This document shows, piece after piece, positions 15,649 to 23,982 of a stretch of DNA of 64,000 nt. The stretch lies in contig DATCHW010000259.1 of assembly GCA_036508135.1 (NCBI GenBank), positions 124,001 to 188,000 of the forward strand. Reading direction: 5' to 3'. The notes under the pieces are model-generated. The model was not told where the DNA came from. It ran no database searches and worked only from the letters and a program-made list of their open reading frames with translations. The position numbers and the translations under genes were made by a program. Each line of letters begins with the position of its first letter. The stretch's first letter is position 1. This DNA comes from DATCHW01 sp036508135. Lineage in GTDB: Bacteria; Bacteroidota; Ignavibacteria; Tepidaquicellales; Tepidaquicellaceae.

Positions 15649-16863
15649 TTATATTACTTTAATTTTTCCGGTTACTACTTCTGAAATGAGTGAAGTTCTG
15701 TATTCATTCATTAATTCTATTTCTTTTTCAATTTTTAAAATTGTATTATCTATGCGTTTTGTTTCGGTTTGAATATATTTTACGATTTGAGATTGTTCTG
15801 TTTTGTCTCTCGGAAAGGATATCATAAGTTGACTTATAAAATCATTCCAATTTGCTCTTGGCATTTTTGTACCTTGTGTTGAACCATCAACAACATCAAT
15901 AAAATTCTTTGAAAAGAGTTTGAAGAATAAGAATTCTGGAATTAATTCTCCTATTGAAAAAATAATCAAAAGCTCTCCAAATAAACCACCGTTTTTTTCG
16001 GCCAAATAAACTTTGTGCAAATAAGGTCTTAGTTTATTGAAAATAGTGTCTCCTTTTTTGAATACTGATAATTGACCATCGTAATGTTTTTCTTCTTCCA
16101 TATTTATTAATCTGCCGGAAGCGCTTTCAATATTTTCAACTGCAATTTTAAAATTCGAGTAATCAATTAATTCGTCTCTCAATTTAGCCACATACTTCAA
16201 CTTCTTCCTTTCCCAATTATTTCCTTTGCCGCTTACTGCTTCATTGATTAAGGTTGTTCGTTCTTCTTTAAGCAGTTCAATCAGATTTTTTTTGTTAGCA
16301 ATTAATTTATCTATTTGTGCGGTTTTATCATCTAAGAAATTGGCGATGATGGTTTGTTCTTCAACATTAAGATAAACCACTTTAAAGTTCTTTAATTTCT
16401 CAACAGAAATCGATGGAACAGTTCCAGGATTTGTAAACCAATCAAAATCTATTAGAGTTAATAAATGAAAAGCAAATTTTGGATGCAAACAAATTGGGTA
16501 AAGAGCTATGCAATTATTATCAATAATACATTTCACTAAGGATATCTTTCTGTGATTTTTTCTTAACGCCTCTCCAATTTTTGCTGTAAGAATTGAATTT
16601 TCTGGAATAACATTCCATCTCTTCTCTTGAACATCTTCATAACTTACATAATTGTTTGATGTCTCGACATTAATTTCAGACTTATTTAAATCGCTTACTT
16701 TAAAAAAGGGAATATCACCTCCATCTCTACCTTGCATATCTTCTGGAAATCCATTGCCAGAATGCTCTTGAAACAAATATTTTATTTTCTTCAATTTCCA
16801 ATGACTTGGAATCTCACCAATCCAATCAATACCTGAGGGTTTATATTTTTCGTAGCGGTTCAT
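15649..16863 (-). CDS. hsdS: Type I restriction-modification specificity subunit S
   Basis: A 404-residue subunit with the classical two-half design. Target recognition domain 1 covers about residues 10-150 (opens YKPSGIDWIGEIPSHWK). The first conserved helix is EEQTIIANFLDDKTAQIDKL with LINEAVSGKG. Domain 2 covers about 210-340 and the second helix is TEQSQIVKYIQTETKRID with LISEVVTGK. The two helices are alike, as in full-length HsdS, and together recognise a bipartite DNA site whose sequence cannot be read from the protein. Six bases separate it from the preceding AlbA-ATPase gene. It is intact, with no frameshift or shuffling repeats nearby. Confidence 0.93.
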   Translation of the reverse strand: MNRYEKYKPSGIDWIGEIPSHWKLKKIKYLFQEHSGNGFPEDMQGRDGGDIPFFKVSDLNKSEINVETSNNYVSYEDVQEKRWNVIPENSILTAKIGEALRKNHRKISLVKCIIDNNCIALYPICLHPKFAFHLLTLIDFDWFTNPGTVPSISVEKLKNFKVVYLNVEEQTIIANFLDDKTAQIDKLIANKKNLIELLKEERTTLINEAVSGKGNNWERKKLKYVAKLRDELIDYSNFKIAVENIESASGRLINMEEEKHYDGQLSVFKKGDTIFNKLRPYLHKVYLAEKNGGLFGELLIIFSIGELIPEFLFFKLFSKNFIDVVDGSTQGTKMPRANWNDFISQLMISFPRDKTEQSQIVKYIQTETKRIDNTILKIEKEIELMNEYRTSLISEVVTGKIKVI

Positions 16864-16869
16864 AAAGTT

Positions 16870-18519
16870 TTATGATAGTATCTCAAGTAATTTTAGTCCT
16901 TTTTCTGTTGTTTTATATTTTTGATTAGGGCTTTTGGGTTTATCCGGTATAGTCAAGCAAAGTAAATCTTGATTTACTAAAGGAAAAACATACCTTTTAT
17001 AATTTAAATAACTTTTACCCAATCCGATATTAGCAAGAATATCTTCTTTTATATGTTCATTCTGAGAATAGGTCAGAATTTTTATTAAATTATCCAGTTT
17101 ATTTATATTAACCTTGTTTTTAACTTGTTCCCTGACTTGCTCACTAACTTGCTCACCGAACTCTTCGTATGCTTTTAAAATTTCGTCTATGTTATTGATT
17201 ATTGCTAAATTAGCTTGCTCACTAACTTGCACACTAACTTGTTCCCAAGCTTGTTCCTTACCTTGTCCACCGACAGAAAAAGATGAATGAATTTTCAATG
17301 TCGTTTTGAAATATGTTCTATCATTATCTGTTTCTAAAATAGGTTTTGGTGACCCGTTTTTTTCGAGTGATTTAAGTATTGAAGGTACACCTGTTGCTCT
17401 TCCTTCTGTCAAATGAAGCTCTTTTAGAAATTCTCCTATACGGCGGTTCCTATATTTGCGAACATCAAGCTGAAAATTTTGGAGTCTTTGATTATCAAGA
17501 GGAGGAAGCGGACCGGGATAACTTAAAATATCTATTCGCTCAGGGTAAATCCGAAACTCTATAGTAGAATCATTATCATATCCCCTGTGATAAACTGCAT
17601 TACAAAGTGATTCTTCAATTGCTTCATAAGGATAATTAAAAAATCTATCTGATTCCGCCTTACCTTCTATTTTTTTTATTTTCTCCGAGATTACTGAACT
17701 TTTAATATATGAAAGTGCATCACGGAGCTGATTTTGAATATTTCCTTCAAATATCTTTTCTGTATATTCTGTTCCTGATTCATCTTTAAAATTAATAACC
17801 TCAATTTTCGCTCCGGGAAAAAACTGTTGAGTATTTTTTGCGAAAAATAAAATACCTACATTTTTAGGAATTAAGTTTTCATTAGGTCCTTCTGCAATAT
17901 TCATCCGTCTGGCAATGTCACCAATTGAAAGATTACCAATCTGTCCTTCTAATTCGCTTTTAACATCTTTTAAAAAGGTCTTAATGGTATTAATATCAAA
18001 ATCATCTAAATTTGTATTATGATTTATTCTGTCATCAAATGGAATCTGATTAGCCATTGACAGGAGTTCTCTCTCCTCTTCTAAATTTGGTTGAACAGTT
18101 AAAGAAAATCTCCTGATATAATAAAAATACCGGGGAGTATTTCCGAGAGTATCGGGGGCTTTGTAAGGTCTATTACTGCCACCCGGACACCAAAGTATAA
18201 GAATCTTTTTGTTTTGAAAATCAACAGGTTCTGCAATCGGGAAGTAATTAGGTAAGATTCTTCTGCATATAGTATTTAATTCCCGCTGAATAGGTTCTAT
18301 TTGATTTAATTCAAGACCTTTTGGCGGGAGTACCGGTTGACCATCTTGTTCAGCAATACCAATAATAACGTAACCTCCTCCCCAATTATTGAAATCATTT
18401 GCAAAGGCACAAATTGTTCTTAATGTCCTTTCGGGATTCCATCCTTCCCGGAATTCAATTCTTTCCGATTCAACAGTTCTCCCGTTTATTAATTCCTCTA
18501 TGTTAATAGGTAAAGCCAT
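16870..18519 (-). CDS. Schlafen/AlbA-type DNA-binding ATPase-like protein (COG2865)
   Basis: A 549-residue protein. The AlbA_2 (Schlafen-like) domain covers about residues 10-135: ESERIEFREGWNPERTLRTI, then GGGYVIIGIAEQDG. A GHKL-like C-terminal part (YPYEAIEESLCNAVYHRGY, then IDILSYPGPLP) matches the 'RecG-like' ATP-binding family. It is followed by repeats of EQVSEQV and a winged-helix end. Genes of this family are often embedded in type I restriction loci, where their role is unsettled; regulation or accessory defence is proposed. Its ATG abuts the hsdM stop (TAAATG), giving tight co-expression. All key blocks are present. Confidence 0.85.
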   Translation of the reverse strand: MALPINIEELINGRTVESERIEFREGWNPERTLRTICAFANDFNNWGGGYVIIGIAEQDGQPVLPPKGLELNQIEPIQRELNTICRRILPNYFPIAEPVDFQNKKILILWCPGGSNRPYKAPDTLGNTPRYFYYIRRFSLTVQPNLEEERELLSMANQIPFDDRINHNTNLDDFDINTIKTFLKDVKSELEGQIGNLSIGDIARRMNIAEGPNENLIPKNVGILFFAKNTQQFFPGAKIEVINFKDESGTEYTEKIFEGNIQNQLRDALSYIKSSVISEKIKKIEGKAESDRFFNYPYEAIEESLCNAVYHRGYDNDSTIEFRIYPERIDILSYPGPLPPLDNQRLQNFQLDVRKYRNRRIGEFLKELHLTEGRATGVPSILKSLEKNGSPKPILETDNDRTYFKTTLKIHSSFSVGGQGKEQAWEQVSVQVSEQANLAIINNIDEILKAYEEFGEQVSEQVREQVKNKVNINKLDNLIKILTYSQNEHIKEDILANIGLGKSYLNYKRYVFPLVNQDLLCLTIPDKPKSPNQKYKTTEKGLKLLEILS

Positions 18520-20265
18520 TTAATTTATTATTTCTTTTATCATTCCTTCAGTTTCTTCTTCCAGAGCAAGAATATCTTTCCGAATTTCTTCGAGACTTCT
18601 TAAAGGTTTATATTTATAAAAATATTTAGTGAAATTTATTTCATATCCGATTTTTGTCTTATTGTGGTCAATCCAAGCATCGGGTAAATGAGGCAATACT
18701 TCACGTTTAAAATATTTTTCAACATCTTCTTTCAAGGGAACATTTTCGAAATTCCGTAAATCTGAATCTGGTACTAGATTTCCCTTTTTGTCTTTTTCAA
18801 TATCACCATTCTCATTTCGCTTTGGTCTTTCAACGGTAATTCTGCGGTAACCGAAATCATCATTATCAAATATTTTACAATATTCATTTTCCATTCCGTC
18901 ACCATAAATTTCAGTAATCAGTTTTATTGCCTGTTCATGAATCTCTTTTCGCTTGTTGCCTAGACTGCGAAGCATTTTACTATAGAAAGGATTATTTTTA
19001 TCGTCTTCCTCACTTCCAGTTGCATTTATAAGCTGGACTTTACCTTTTCGTTCTTTGCTTTTTCTGTCGGTTACAATCCAGATGTAAGTGGAGATACCGG
19101 TGTTGTAAAACAACTGGTCGGGCATTGCAATGATTGCTTCCAGCATATCATTTTCAATAATCCATTTGCGTATGTCGCTGGCGCCGCCGCCGGCGCCGCC
19201 ACTGAATAGAGGTGAGCCGTTAAATACAATTCCAATTCTGCTTCCGCCAAAACTTCGTTTCATTTTTGAAATCATATGTTGCAGGAAAAGAAATGAGCCG
19301 TCACTGATTGCGGGTAATCCTGCACCAAATCTACCTGCAAAACCTTTTTGTGCATATTCATCTTTGATTTTCTTTTCTGATTTTTTCCATTCCACACCGA
19401 AAGGCGGATTACTCAGCATGTAATCAAATGTTTCATCTTCCAAACCATCTTGTGTAAAAGAGTTTCCGAATTTTATATTGGCAGGATTCTGTCCTTTAAT
19501 CAACATATCAGATTTACAAATAGCATAAGATTCAGGATTAAGTTCCTGTCCGAAAACTTCCAGCTTTGCGTCGGGGTTTAGTTCATTTAAATATTCTTCT
19601 GCAATTGATAGCATTCCACCTGTTCCGCAAGCAGGATCATATAAGGTTTTTACTATTCCCTTTTTCCTAAGTATGTTTTTATCATTCACAAAAAGTAAAT
19701 TCACCATCAGGCGAATTACTTCCCGTGGAGTAAAATGCTCTCCGGCTGTTTCGTTGCTGAGTTCAGCAAATTTTCTAATGAGTTCTTCAAAGATATAACC
19801 CATTTCCATAGTACTGACATTTTTGAACATATCACCGGCTTCTGCAAACTTTTTAATAATCATGTATAGCAAATCATACTCATCAAGTTTTTTTATCTGA
19901 TCTTCAAAACTGAAATATTCAATAATTTCCGAAGCGCTGATGCTAAAACCTTTAATGTAGTTGCGAAGGTTAGCTGCGATATTGTTATGGTCTTTTGCCA
20001 GTTCATAAAAATCAAACTTGCTGCGATTATGGAATTTTACTTTAGCAACACTATTCAATATAGGTTCCAAGACTTCCGGTTTTTTTGTTTTATGAAGTTC
20101 ATAAGCTTTTAGCACATCCTTTTTAGTCGATTCTAATACAAAATCCAGACGTCTTAAAACGGTAAGAGGTAAGACCACTTTTCCATAATCAGATTGCTTA
20201 TAATGTCCCCTTAATAAGTCAGCGATACTCCAGATGAAATTAGCTTTTTCCTTGAAATTTCCCAT
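18520..20265 (-). CDS. hsdM: Type I restriction-modification methyltransferase subunit M
   Basis: A 581-residue N6-adenine DNA methyltransferase, first gene of the hsd operon. The helical N-terminal domain (residues 1-140, DLLRGHYKQSDYGKVVLPLT) is followed by ETAGEHFTPREVIRLMV, SAM-binding YDPACGTGGML at 209-219, and catalytic SNPPFG at 285-290. Both catalytic motifs are canonical, unlike the downstream methyltransferase-like gene. A glycine-rich loop SGGAGGGASD is encoded by a very GC-rich patch at 19178-19200. The operon promoter must lie between 20266 and 20550, divergent from hisS. Confidence 0.96.
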   Translation of the reverse strand: MGNFKEKANFIWSIADLLRGHYKQSDYGKVVLPLTVLRRLDFVLESTKKDVLKAYELHKTKKPEVLEPILNSVAKVKFHNRSKFDFYELAKDHNNIAANLRNYIKGFSISASEIIEYFSFEDQIKKLDEYDLLYMIIKKFAEAGDMFKNVSTMEMGYIFEELIRKFAELSNETAGEHFTPREVIRLMVNLLFVNDKNILRKKGIVKTLYDPACGTGGMLSIAEEYLNELNPDAKLEVFGQELNPESYAICKSDMLIKGQNPANIKFGNSFTQDGLEDETFDYMLSNPPFGVEWKKSEKKIKDEYAQKGFAGRFGAGLPAISDGSFLFLQHMISKMKRSFGGSRIGIVFNGSPLFSGGAGGGASDIRKWIIENDMLEAIIAMPDQLFYNTGISTYIWIVTDRKSKERKGKVQLINATGSEEDDKNNPFYSKMLRSLGNKRKEIHEQAIKLITEIYGDGMENEYCKIFDNDDFGYRRITVERPKRNENGDIEKDKKGNLVPDSDLRNFENVPLKEDVEKYFKREVLPHLPDAWIDHNKTKIGYEINFTKYFYKYKPLRSLEEIRKDILALEEETEGMIKEIIN

Positions 20266-20550
20266 TAAAATATTTTATGATTGAATAATTTATAAAATAT
20301 AAAAATACATCTAACGTTTTTCATCAAATATAAAATTATCTTCATAAAGATGCGAAATTAACCCCGCTAAAGAGTAAATGTATGGAAAAAGAAGAATTTA
20401 AAAAAGGAGTAAAAGAAAGTTGCAGGAGCAGGAAGAACAGTAGCAGGGGCAGTAGCAGAAGCAGGAAAGAGCAGTAGCAGGATAAATATCCTTTAACAAA
20501 TGTAATAAATCAGTTATTTTAATGTTTTACAGAATATTAAATAGCTAAAA
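20266..20550. promoter_or_regulatory. Divergent region between hsdM and hisS with GCAG-rich low-complexity tract
   Basis: The 285 bases separate divergent operons. At 20418-20480 lies a purine-rich stretch made of GCAGGA, GCAGTA and GCAGAA words (for example GCAGTAGCAGG three times). It has no coding sense. It could affect transcription of either operon, but no promoter motif is evident. Confidence 0.45.
20418..20480 (+). repeat. GCAG(T/G/A)A low-complexity repeat
   Basis: About ten imperfect hexamers of the form GCAGNA or AGCAGG occur in a row. Their composition differs sharply from the AT-rich surroundings. Confidence 0.65.
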
Positions 20551-21798
20551 TTGATTCAAAGACCAAGAGGGACATTAGATATATTACCCGAAAATGCGGT
20601 TAAAAGAGTGTTTGTTGAAAACAAAATCAGGGAAATATTTACTAACTTCAATTACCAGGAAATAAGAACTCCATCCTTTGAAATGACTTCTCTTTTTAAA
20701 CGCAGTATAGGCGAAGAGACTGATGTCGTATCAAAGGAAATGTATTCGTTTAATAATGATAAGTACACTCTGAAACCTGAAATGACTGCACCTGTAATAA
20801 GAGCTTATATTGAAAATAGTTTATTTTCACAATCCCCTATCAACAAGCTTTTTTATATAGCTAAAATGTACAGGCATGAAAATCCCCAGGCAGGAAGGTA
20901 CAGGGAATTTACTCAATTTGGTGCTGAAGCTATTGGAAGCTCCGATTTTACTATTGATGCTGAAATGATTTCATTAAGTGTAAGAATATTAAATGAATTT
21001 GGTATAAAAGACATCGTAACAAAGATAAATACAATAGGAACAATTGAAGAACGAAAAGAATATATTGCAAAGTTAAAAGATTATCTGAATAAGTATTACA
21101 AAGATTTATCCAGTGACAGCAAAAGACGGCTTGAAACTAATCCATTGAGGATACTGGATTCAAAACTCGATTTCGAAATTGATATTTTGAACGGTGCTCC
21201 GGTTTTATTTGATTTCCTGAATGAAACGTCGAAAGAACATTTTAATAAAGTACTCGAGGCATTAACAGGGTTCGGAATAAAATGTGAAGTTGATTACAAA
21301 TTAGTCAGAGGATTTGATTATTATACTTCAACAACATTTGAGGTCATCTCTAATGATTTAGGAGCACAGAATGCAGTATTAGGAGGCGGCAGGTATGATA
21401 CACTGGTGGAGCAGCTGGGAGGAAACCCGACACCGGCGATTGGATTCGCAAGCGGTGTAGAGAGACTGATGATGCTATTAGAAAAATTAGATTATAAATT
21501 TCCTGAACCGTTGAAATTAAAATTATATATAGTCACTATCGGAGAAGAAGCGAAGAAATTTGCTGCAAAAAAGCTATTCGAATTACGTAAGAAAAACATT
21601 AAATGTGATACGGATTACTTAAACCGAAGTGTTAAAGCTCAAATGCGGGAAGCAAATAAACTTAATTCAGAGTATACACTTGTGTTAGGTGAAAATGAAA
21701 TAAAGAGCGGACAAGCTCAGTTAAAAAAGATGATTGACGGAGAAATTATTAATGTCGCACTTGATAATATTGAAAATTTAATAGTTGAAAAAATATGA
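20551..21798 (+). CDS. hisS: Histidine-tRNA ligase
   Basis: A 415-residue class II synthetase that charges tRNA-His. Motif 2 is visible in MYRHENPQAGRYREFTQFG, the histidine-specific loop in LVRGFDYYTSTTFEV, and motif 3 in GFASGVERLMMLL; the anticodon-binding domain follows from about residue 325. The start is TTG at 20551, which gives the standard opening IQRPRGTLDILP. No ATG gives a full-length protein. It heads a plus-strand operon; its stop overlaps the next gene's start (ATGA at 21795-21798). Confidence 0.96.
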   Translation: MIQRPRGTLDILPENAVKRVFVENKIREIFTNFNYQEIRTPSFEMTSLFKRSIGEETDVVSKEMYSFNNDKYTLKPEMTAPVIRAYIENSLFSQSPINKLFYIAKMYRHENPQAGRYREFTQFGAEAIGSSDFTIDAEMISLSVRILNEFGIKDIVTKINTIGTIEERKEYIAKLKDYLNKYYKDLSSDSKRRLETNPLRILDSKLDFEIDILNGAPVLFDFLNETSKEHFNKVLEALTGFGIKCEVDYKLVRGFDYYTSTTFEVISNDLGAQNAVLGGGRYDTLVEQLGGNPTPAIGFASGVERLMMLLEKLDYKFPEPLKLKLYIVTIGEEAKKFAAKKLFELRKKNIKCDTDYLNRSVKAQMREANKLNSEYTLVLGENEIKSGQAQLKKMIDGEIINVALDNIENLIVEKI

Positions 21799-22199
21799 GA
21801 ACAAAACAAGTAAGACCGGAAAAGACGGAATATGAATTTGAATTACGAATTTCAAGAAAACTTAATGAATTAAATAACAAGGAATACATATTATTTGATT
21901 TCAGAACAGTCAAGATTTTTGAAAATTTTATTTATAAGATAAATATCCAGCCGAAAATTGACATTGAAAAAAAAGAAATAGAGTTTAACATAGAAGGATT
22001 ATCTGCTCCCCTTATATCTCTATCGAACAATGGTGTTGCCGGGTATCAGTATAAATTATATGAGTACAGTAACGCAGAATACACCTTAAAATTGATAAAG
22101 CAAAGAAAAGTAAAATATCTTTTTGCGATAAAAATTTCTAAAAAAGACATTAAAGTAACGAAAACATCATCAAGAAAATTTGTAAACGTATTAACTTAA
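21795..22199 (+). CDS. Conserved hypothetical protein overlapping hisS
   Basis: A 134-residue, lysine-rich, soluble protein that I do not recognise. It overlaps the hisS stop by four bases (ATGA), so it is translated by coupling, and it ends ten bases before lgt. The sequence alternates charged and hydrophobic residues as in a beta-rich fold (YILFDFRTVKIFENFIYKIN). There are no Cys or His clusters, signal peptide or membrane segment. The tight spacing between two essential genes supports that it is real and not an accidental open frame. Confidence 0.7.
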   Translation: MRTKQVRPEKTEYEFELRISRKLNELNNKEYILFDFRTVKIFENFIYKINIQPKIDIEKKEIEFNIEGLSAPLISLSNNGVAGYQYKLYEYSNAEYTLKLIKQRKVKYLFAIKISKKDIKVTKTSSRKFVNVLT

Positions 22200-22208
22200 C
22201 ATTTTATA

Positions 22209-23015
22209 ATGTACCCAAAATTATTTGAAATAGGACCATTCAGCGTCTATAGTTATGGATTAATGCTTGGAATTGCTTTCATAATCGGAAGCTGGCTATT
22301 CGGAAAAGAATTAAAAAGAGTTAAACTTGATGAAAATATAGGAGTAATCATAACTTTTTTAGCATTAATAGGAGGCATCGTAGGTGCAAAGTTATTTTTT
22401 ATAATTGAAGAATGGAATTTCGGAAAAGGGAGTTCATTTTCGGCATTATTTAAACCGGATGTATTATTTTCTGCTTCAGGATTAACATTCTACGGAGGAT
22501 TGATACTTTCAATAGTTCTAATATTTATATATTGCAGGGTTAAAAAATTATCAATGTTGAGAATTTTTGATTTAATGGCACCTGCAGCTATGCTTGGATA
22601 CGGAATAGCAAGAATCGGATGCCATTTATCCGGAGACGGGGATTATGGGACACAAGTAAATGGAACGTTCTGGCAATTTATTGGATACAGTTATGAAAAA
22701 GGAACTGTTCCGACTGCACCGGGAGTTCTTGTTCATCCGGCACCGCTTTACGAATTGGTTGCGGCAGTTATCATTTTTATCTTTCTGTGGAGGATACGCA
22801 AAAAAGTTAAATTTACAGGTCAGTTGTTTGCTTATTATTTGATTCTTAGTGGTTTTGAGAGGCTGCTCATAGAAATTATCAGGGTAAATCCGAGAATAAT
22901 TTTCGGTTTATCACAGGCACAAATAATAGCCGTCATCACTATTTCAGCAGGATTAATTATTCTTGCTTTTAAAAAAAAGTTACCTTTACTTACAGGAATG
23001 AAGGATAAAAAATAG
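22209..23015 (+). CDS. lgt: Prolipoprotein diacylglyceryl transferase
   Basis: A 268-residue inner-membrane enzyme that transfers diacylglycerol from phosphatidylglycerol to the lipobox cysteine of prolipoproteins. About seven membrane helices are visible. The signature region reads ARIGCHLSGDGDYG around residues 134-147, the form usual for this part of the tree, where Arg and the Gly-rich turn are kept. HPAPLYE follows, and GFERLLIEIIRVNPR near the end supplies the conserved arginines. Likely substrates in this window include the PstS-like and M48 lipoproteins. It is co-directional with hisS upstream and rpmH downstream. Confidence 0.95.
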   Translation: MYPKLFEIGPFSVYSYGLMLGIAFIIGSWLFGKELKRVKLDENIGVIITFLALIGGIVGAKLFFIIEEWNFGKGSSFSALFKPDVLFSASGLTFYGGLILSIVLIFIYCRVKKLSMLRIFDLMAPAAMLGYGIARIGCHLSGDGDYGTQVNGTFWQFIGYSYEKGTVPTAPGVLVHPAPLYELVAAVIIFIFLWRIRKKVKFTGQLFAYYLILSGFERLLIEIIRVNPRIIFGLSQAQIIAVITISAGLIILAFKKKLPLLTGMKDKK

Positions 23016-23096
23016 ATTGGATTTTGAAAATCCTAATTTCCTTGTAAATATTAATTAAATACGTTAATTTTCAGTTTTTAATTTTAAAATTTAGTA

Positions 23097-23252
23097 ATGA
23101 AAAGGACATATCAGCCGAGCAACACGAAGCGTAAAAATAAACATGGATTTCGTGAAAGAATGGCAACAAAGAACGGGAGAAAAGTACTTGCAAGAAGAAG
23201 AGCTAAAGGCAGAAAAAAACTGACTGTTAGTGACGAATACACAAGACAATAA
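23097..23252 (+). CDS. rpmH: 50S ribosomal protein L34
   Basis: A 51-residue basic protein opening MKRTYQPSNTKRKNKHGFRE and continuing RMATKNGRKVLARRRAKGRK, which is textbook L34. The length is slightly above the usual 44-50 because of the tail KLTVSDEYTRQ. It begins the rpmH-rnpA-yidD-yidC cluster; rnpA starts 29 bases after its stop. Confidence 0.97.
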   Translation: MKRTYQPSNTKRKNKHGFRERMATKNGRKVLARRRAKGRKKLTVSDEYTRQ

Positions 23253-23281
23253 ATTATTTTTGACTTCCTCTTATTAATAAG

Positions 23282-23761
23282 ATGGATAAAGAGAATTTTG
23301 TAAGATTACGAAAAGAAGAGATACTAAGAGGATTTGAAGCATTCGACAGAGTATTTAAAAAATCAAAGCATATCAAAACAAATTTTCTTTCCGGATATAT
23401 AATAGCAGAAAAAATCAGTTTAAAAGAAAGTAACAGCCCACTTAAAATTAAAAACATAAAGGTGGGCTTTGTTGTATCAAAGAAAATGTTTAGAAAAGCA
23501 AATGAACGAAACAGGATTAAAAGGTTACTAAAAGAATCGTACAGACTTAACAGAGATATATATTTAAAAGGATATTCTGACCTCTATATTTCTTTAATAT
23601 TGGGAGTGAATATTGAATCCGAAACAACAAATGAAGTAAGAGATATTAATAAATTATTTATTATTAACAGCGAAATGGTTATACTATTAAACGAAATAAA
23701 AAGCTATTTAGATACTAAAACGAACATCAATAATGAAATACGTACTGATATTTCTGATTAA
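23282..23761 (+). CDS. rnpA: Ribonuclease P protein component
   Basis: A 159-residue protein that helps the RNase P RNA mature tRNA 5' ends. The signature ERNRIKRLLKESYRLNR is present around residues 77-93, preceded by VGFVVSKKMFRKA. The length exceeds the usual ~115-125 because of a loop near residue 45 and a C-terminal extension that overlaps yidD by 29 bases in another frame. The gene for the RNA subunit is not in the window. Confidence 0.93.
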   Translation: MDKENFVRLRKEEILRGFEAFDRVFKKSKHIKTNFLSGYIIAEKISLKESNSPLKIKNIKVGFVVSKKMFRKANERNRIKRLLKESYRLNRDIYLKGYSDLYISLILGVNIESETTNEVRDINKLFIINSEMVILLNEIKSYLDTKTNINNEIRTDISD

Positions 23762-23978
23762 AATATATCAACATGCAATTTCGCCATTTTTACCTGATTC
23801 ATGCAGATTTTACCCTACGTGCTCTAACTATTTTGCTGAAGCCCTGAAATCGCGAGGTTTTTTTACAGGGACATACTTAGGAATAAAAAGAATTTTAAAA
23901 TGTAATCCTTTCTTTGAAGGCGGCTATGATCCTGTGCCGGTAAAACAGGATAAAACTATACAAAAAAGTTTAAATTAA
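23733..23978 (+). CDS. yidD: Membrane protein insertion efficiency factor YidD
   Basis: An 81-residue protein with the family pattern IKIYQHAISPFLPDSCRFYP, TCSNYFAEAL and GGYDPVP. It carries the conserved cysteines and the amphipathic N-terminal helix that sits on the inner membrane near YidC. It overlaps the end of rnpA by 29 bases and is four bases from yidC, the usual arrangement. Confidence 0.95.
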   Translation: MKYVLIFLIKIYQHAISPFLPDSCRFYPTCSNYFAEALKSRGFFTGTYLGIKRILKCNPFFEGGYDPVPVKQDKTIQKSLN

Positions 23979-23982
23979 TACT

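Noticed and set aside
15649..16863. Phase-variable or shufflon-type hsdS
   Set aside because: Only one hsdS, no inverted partial hsdS copies, no recombinase, and no long homopolymer or tandem tract in the gene.
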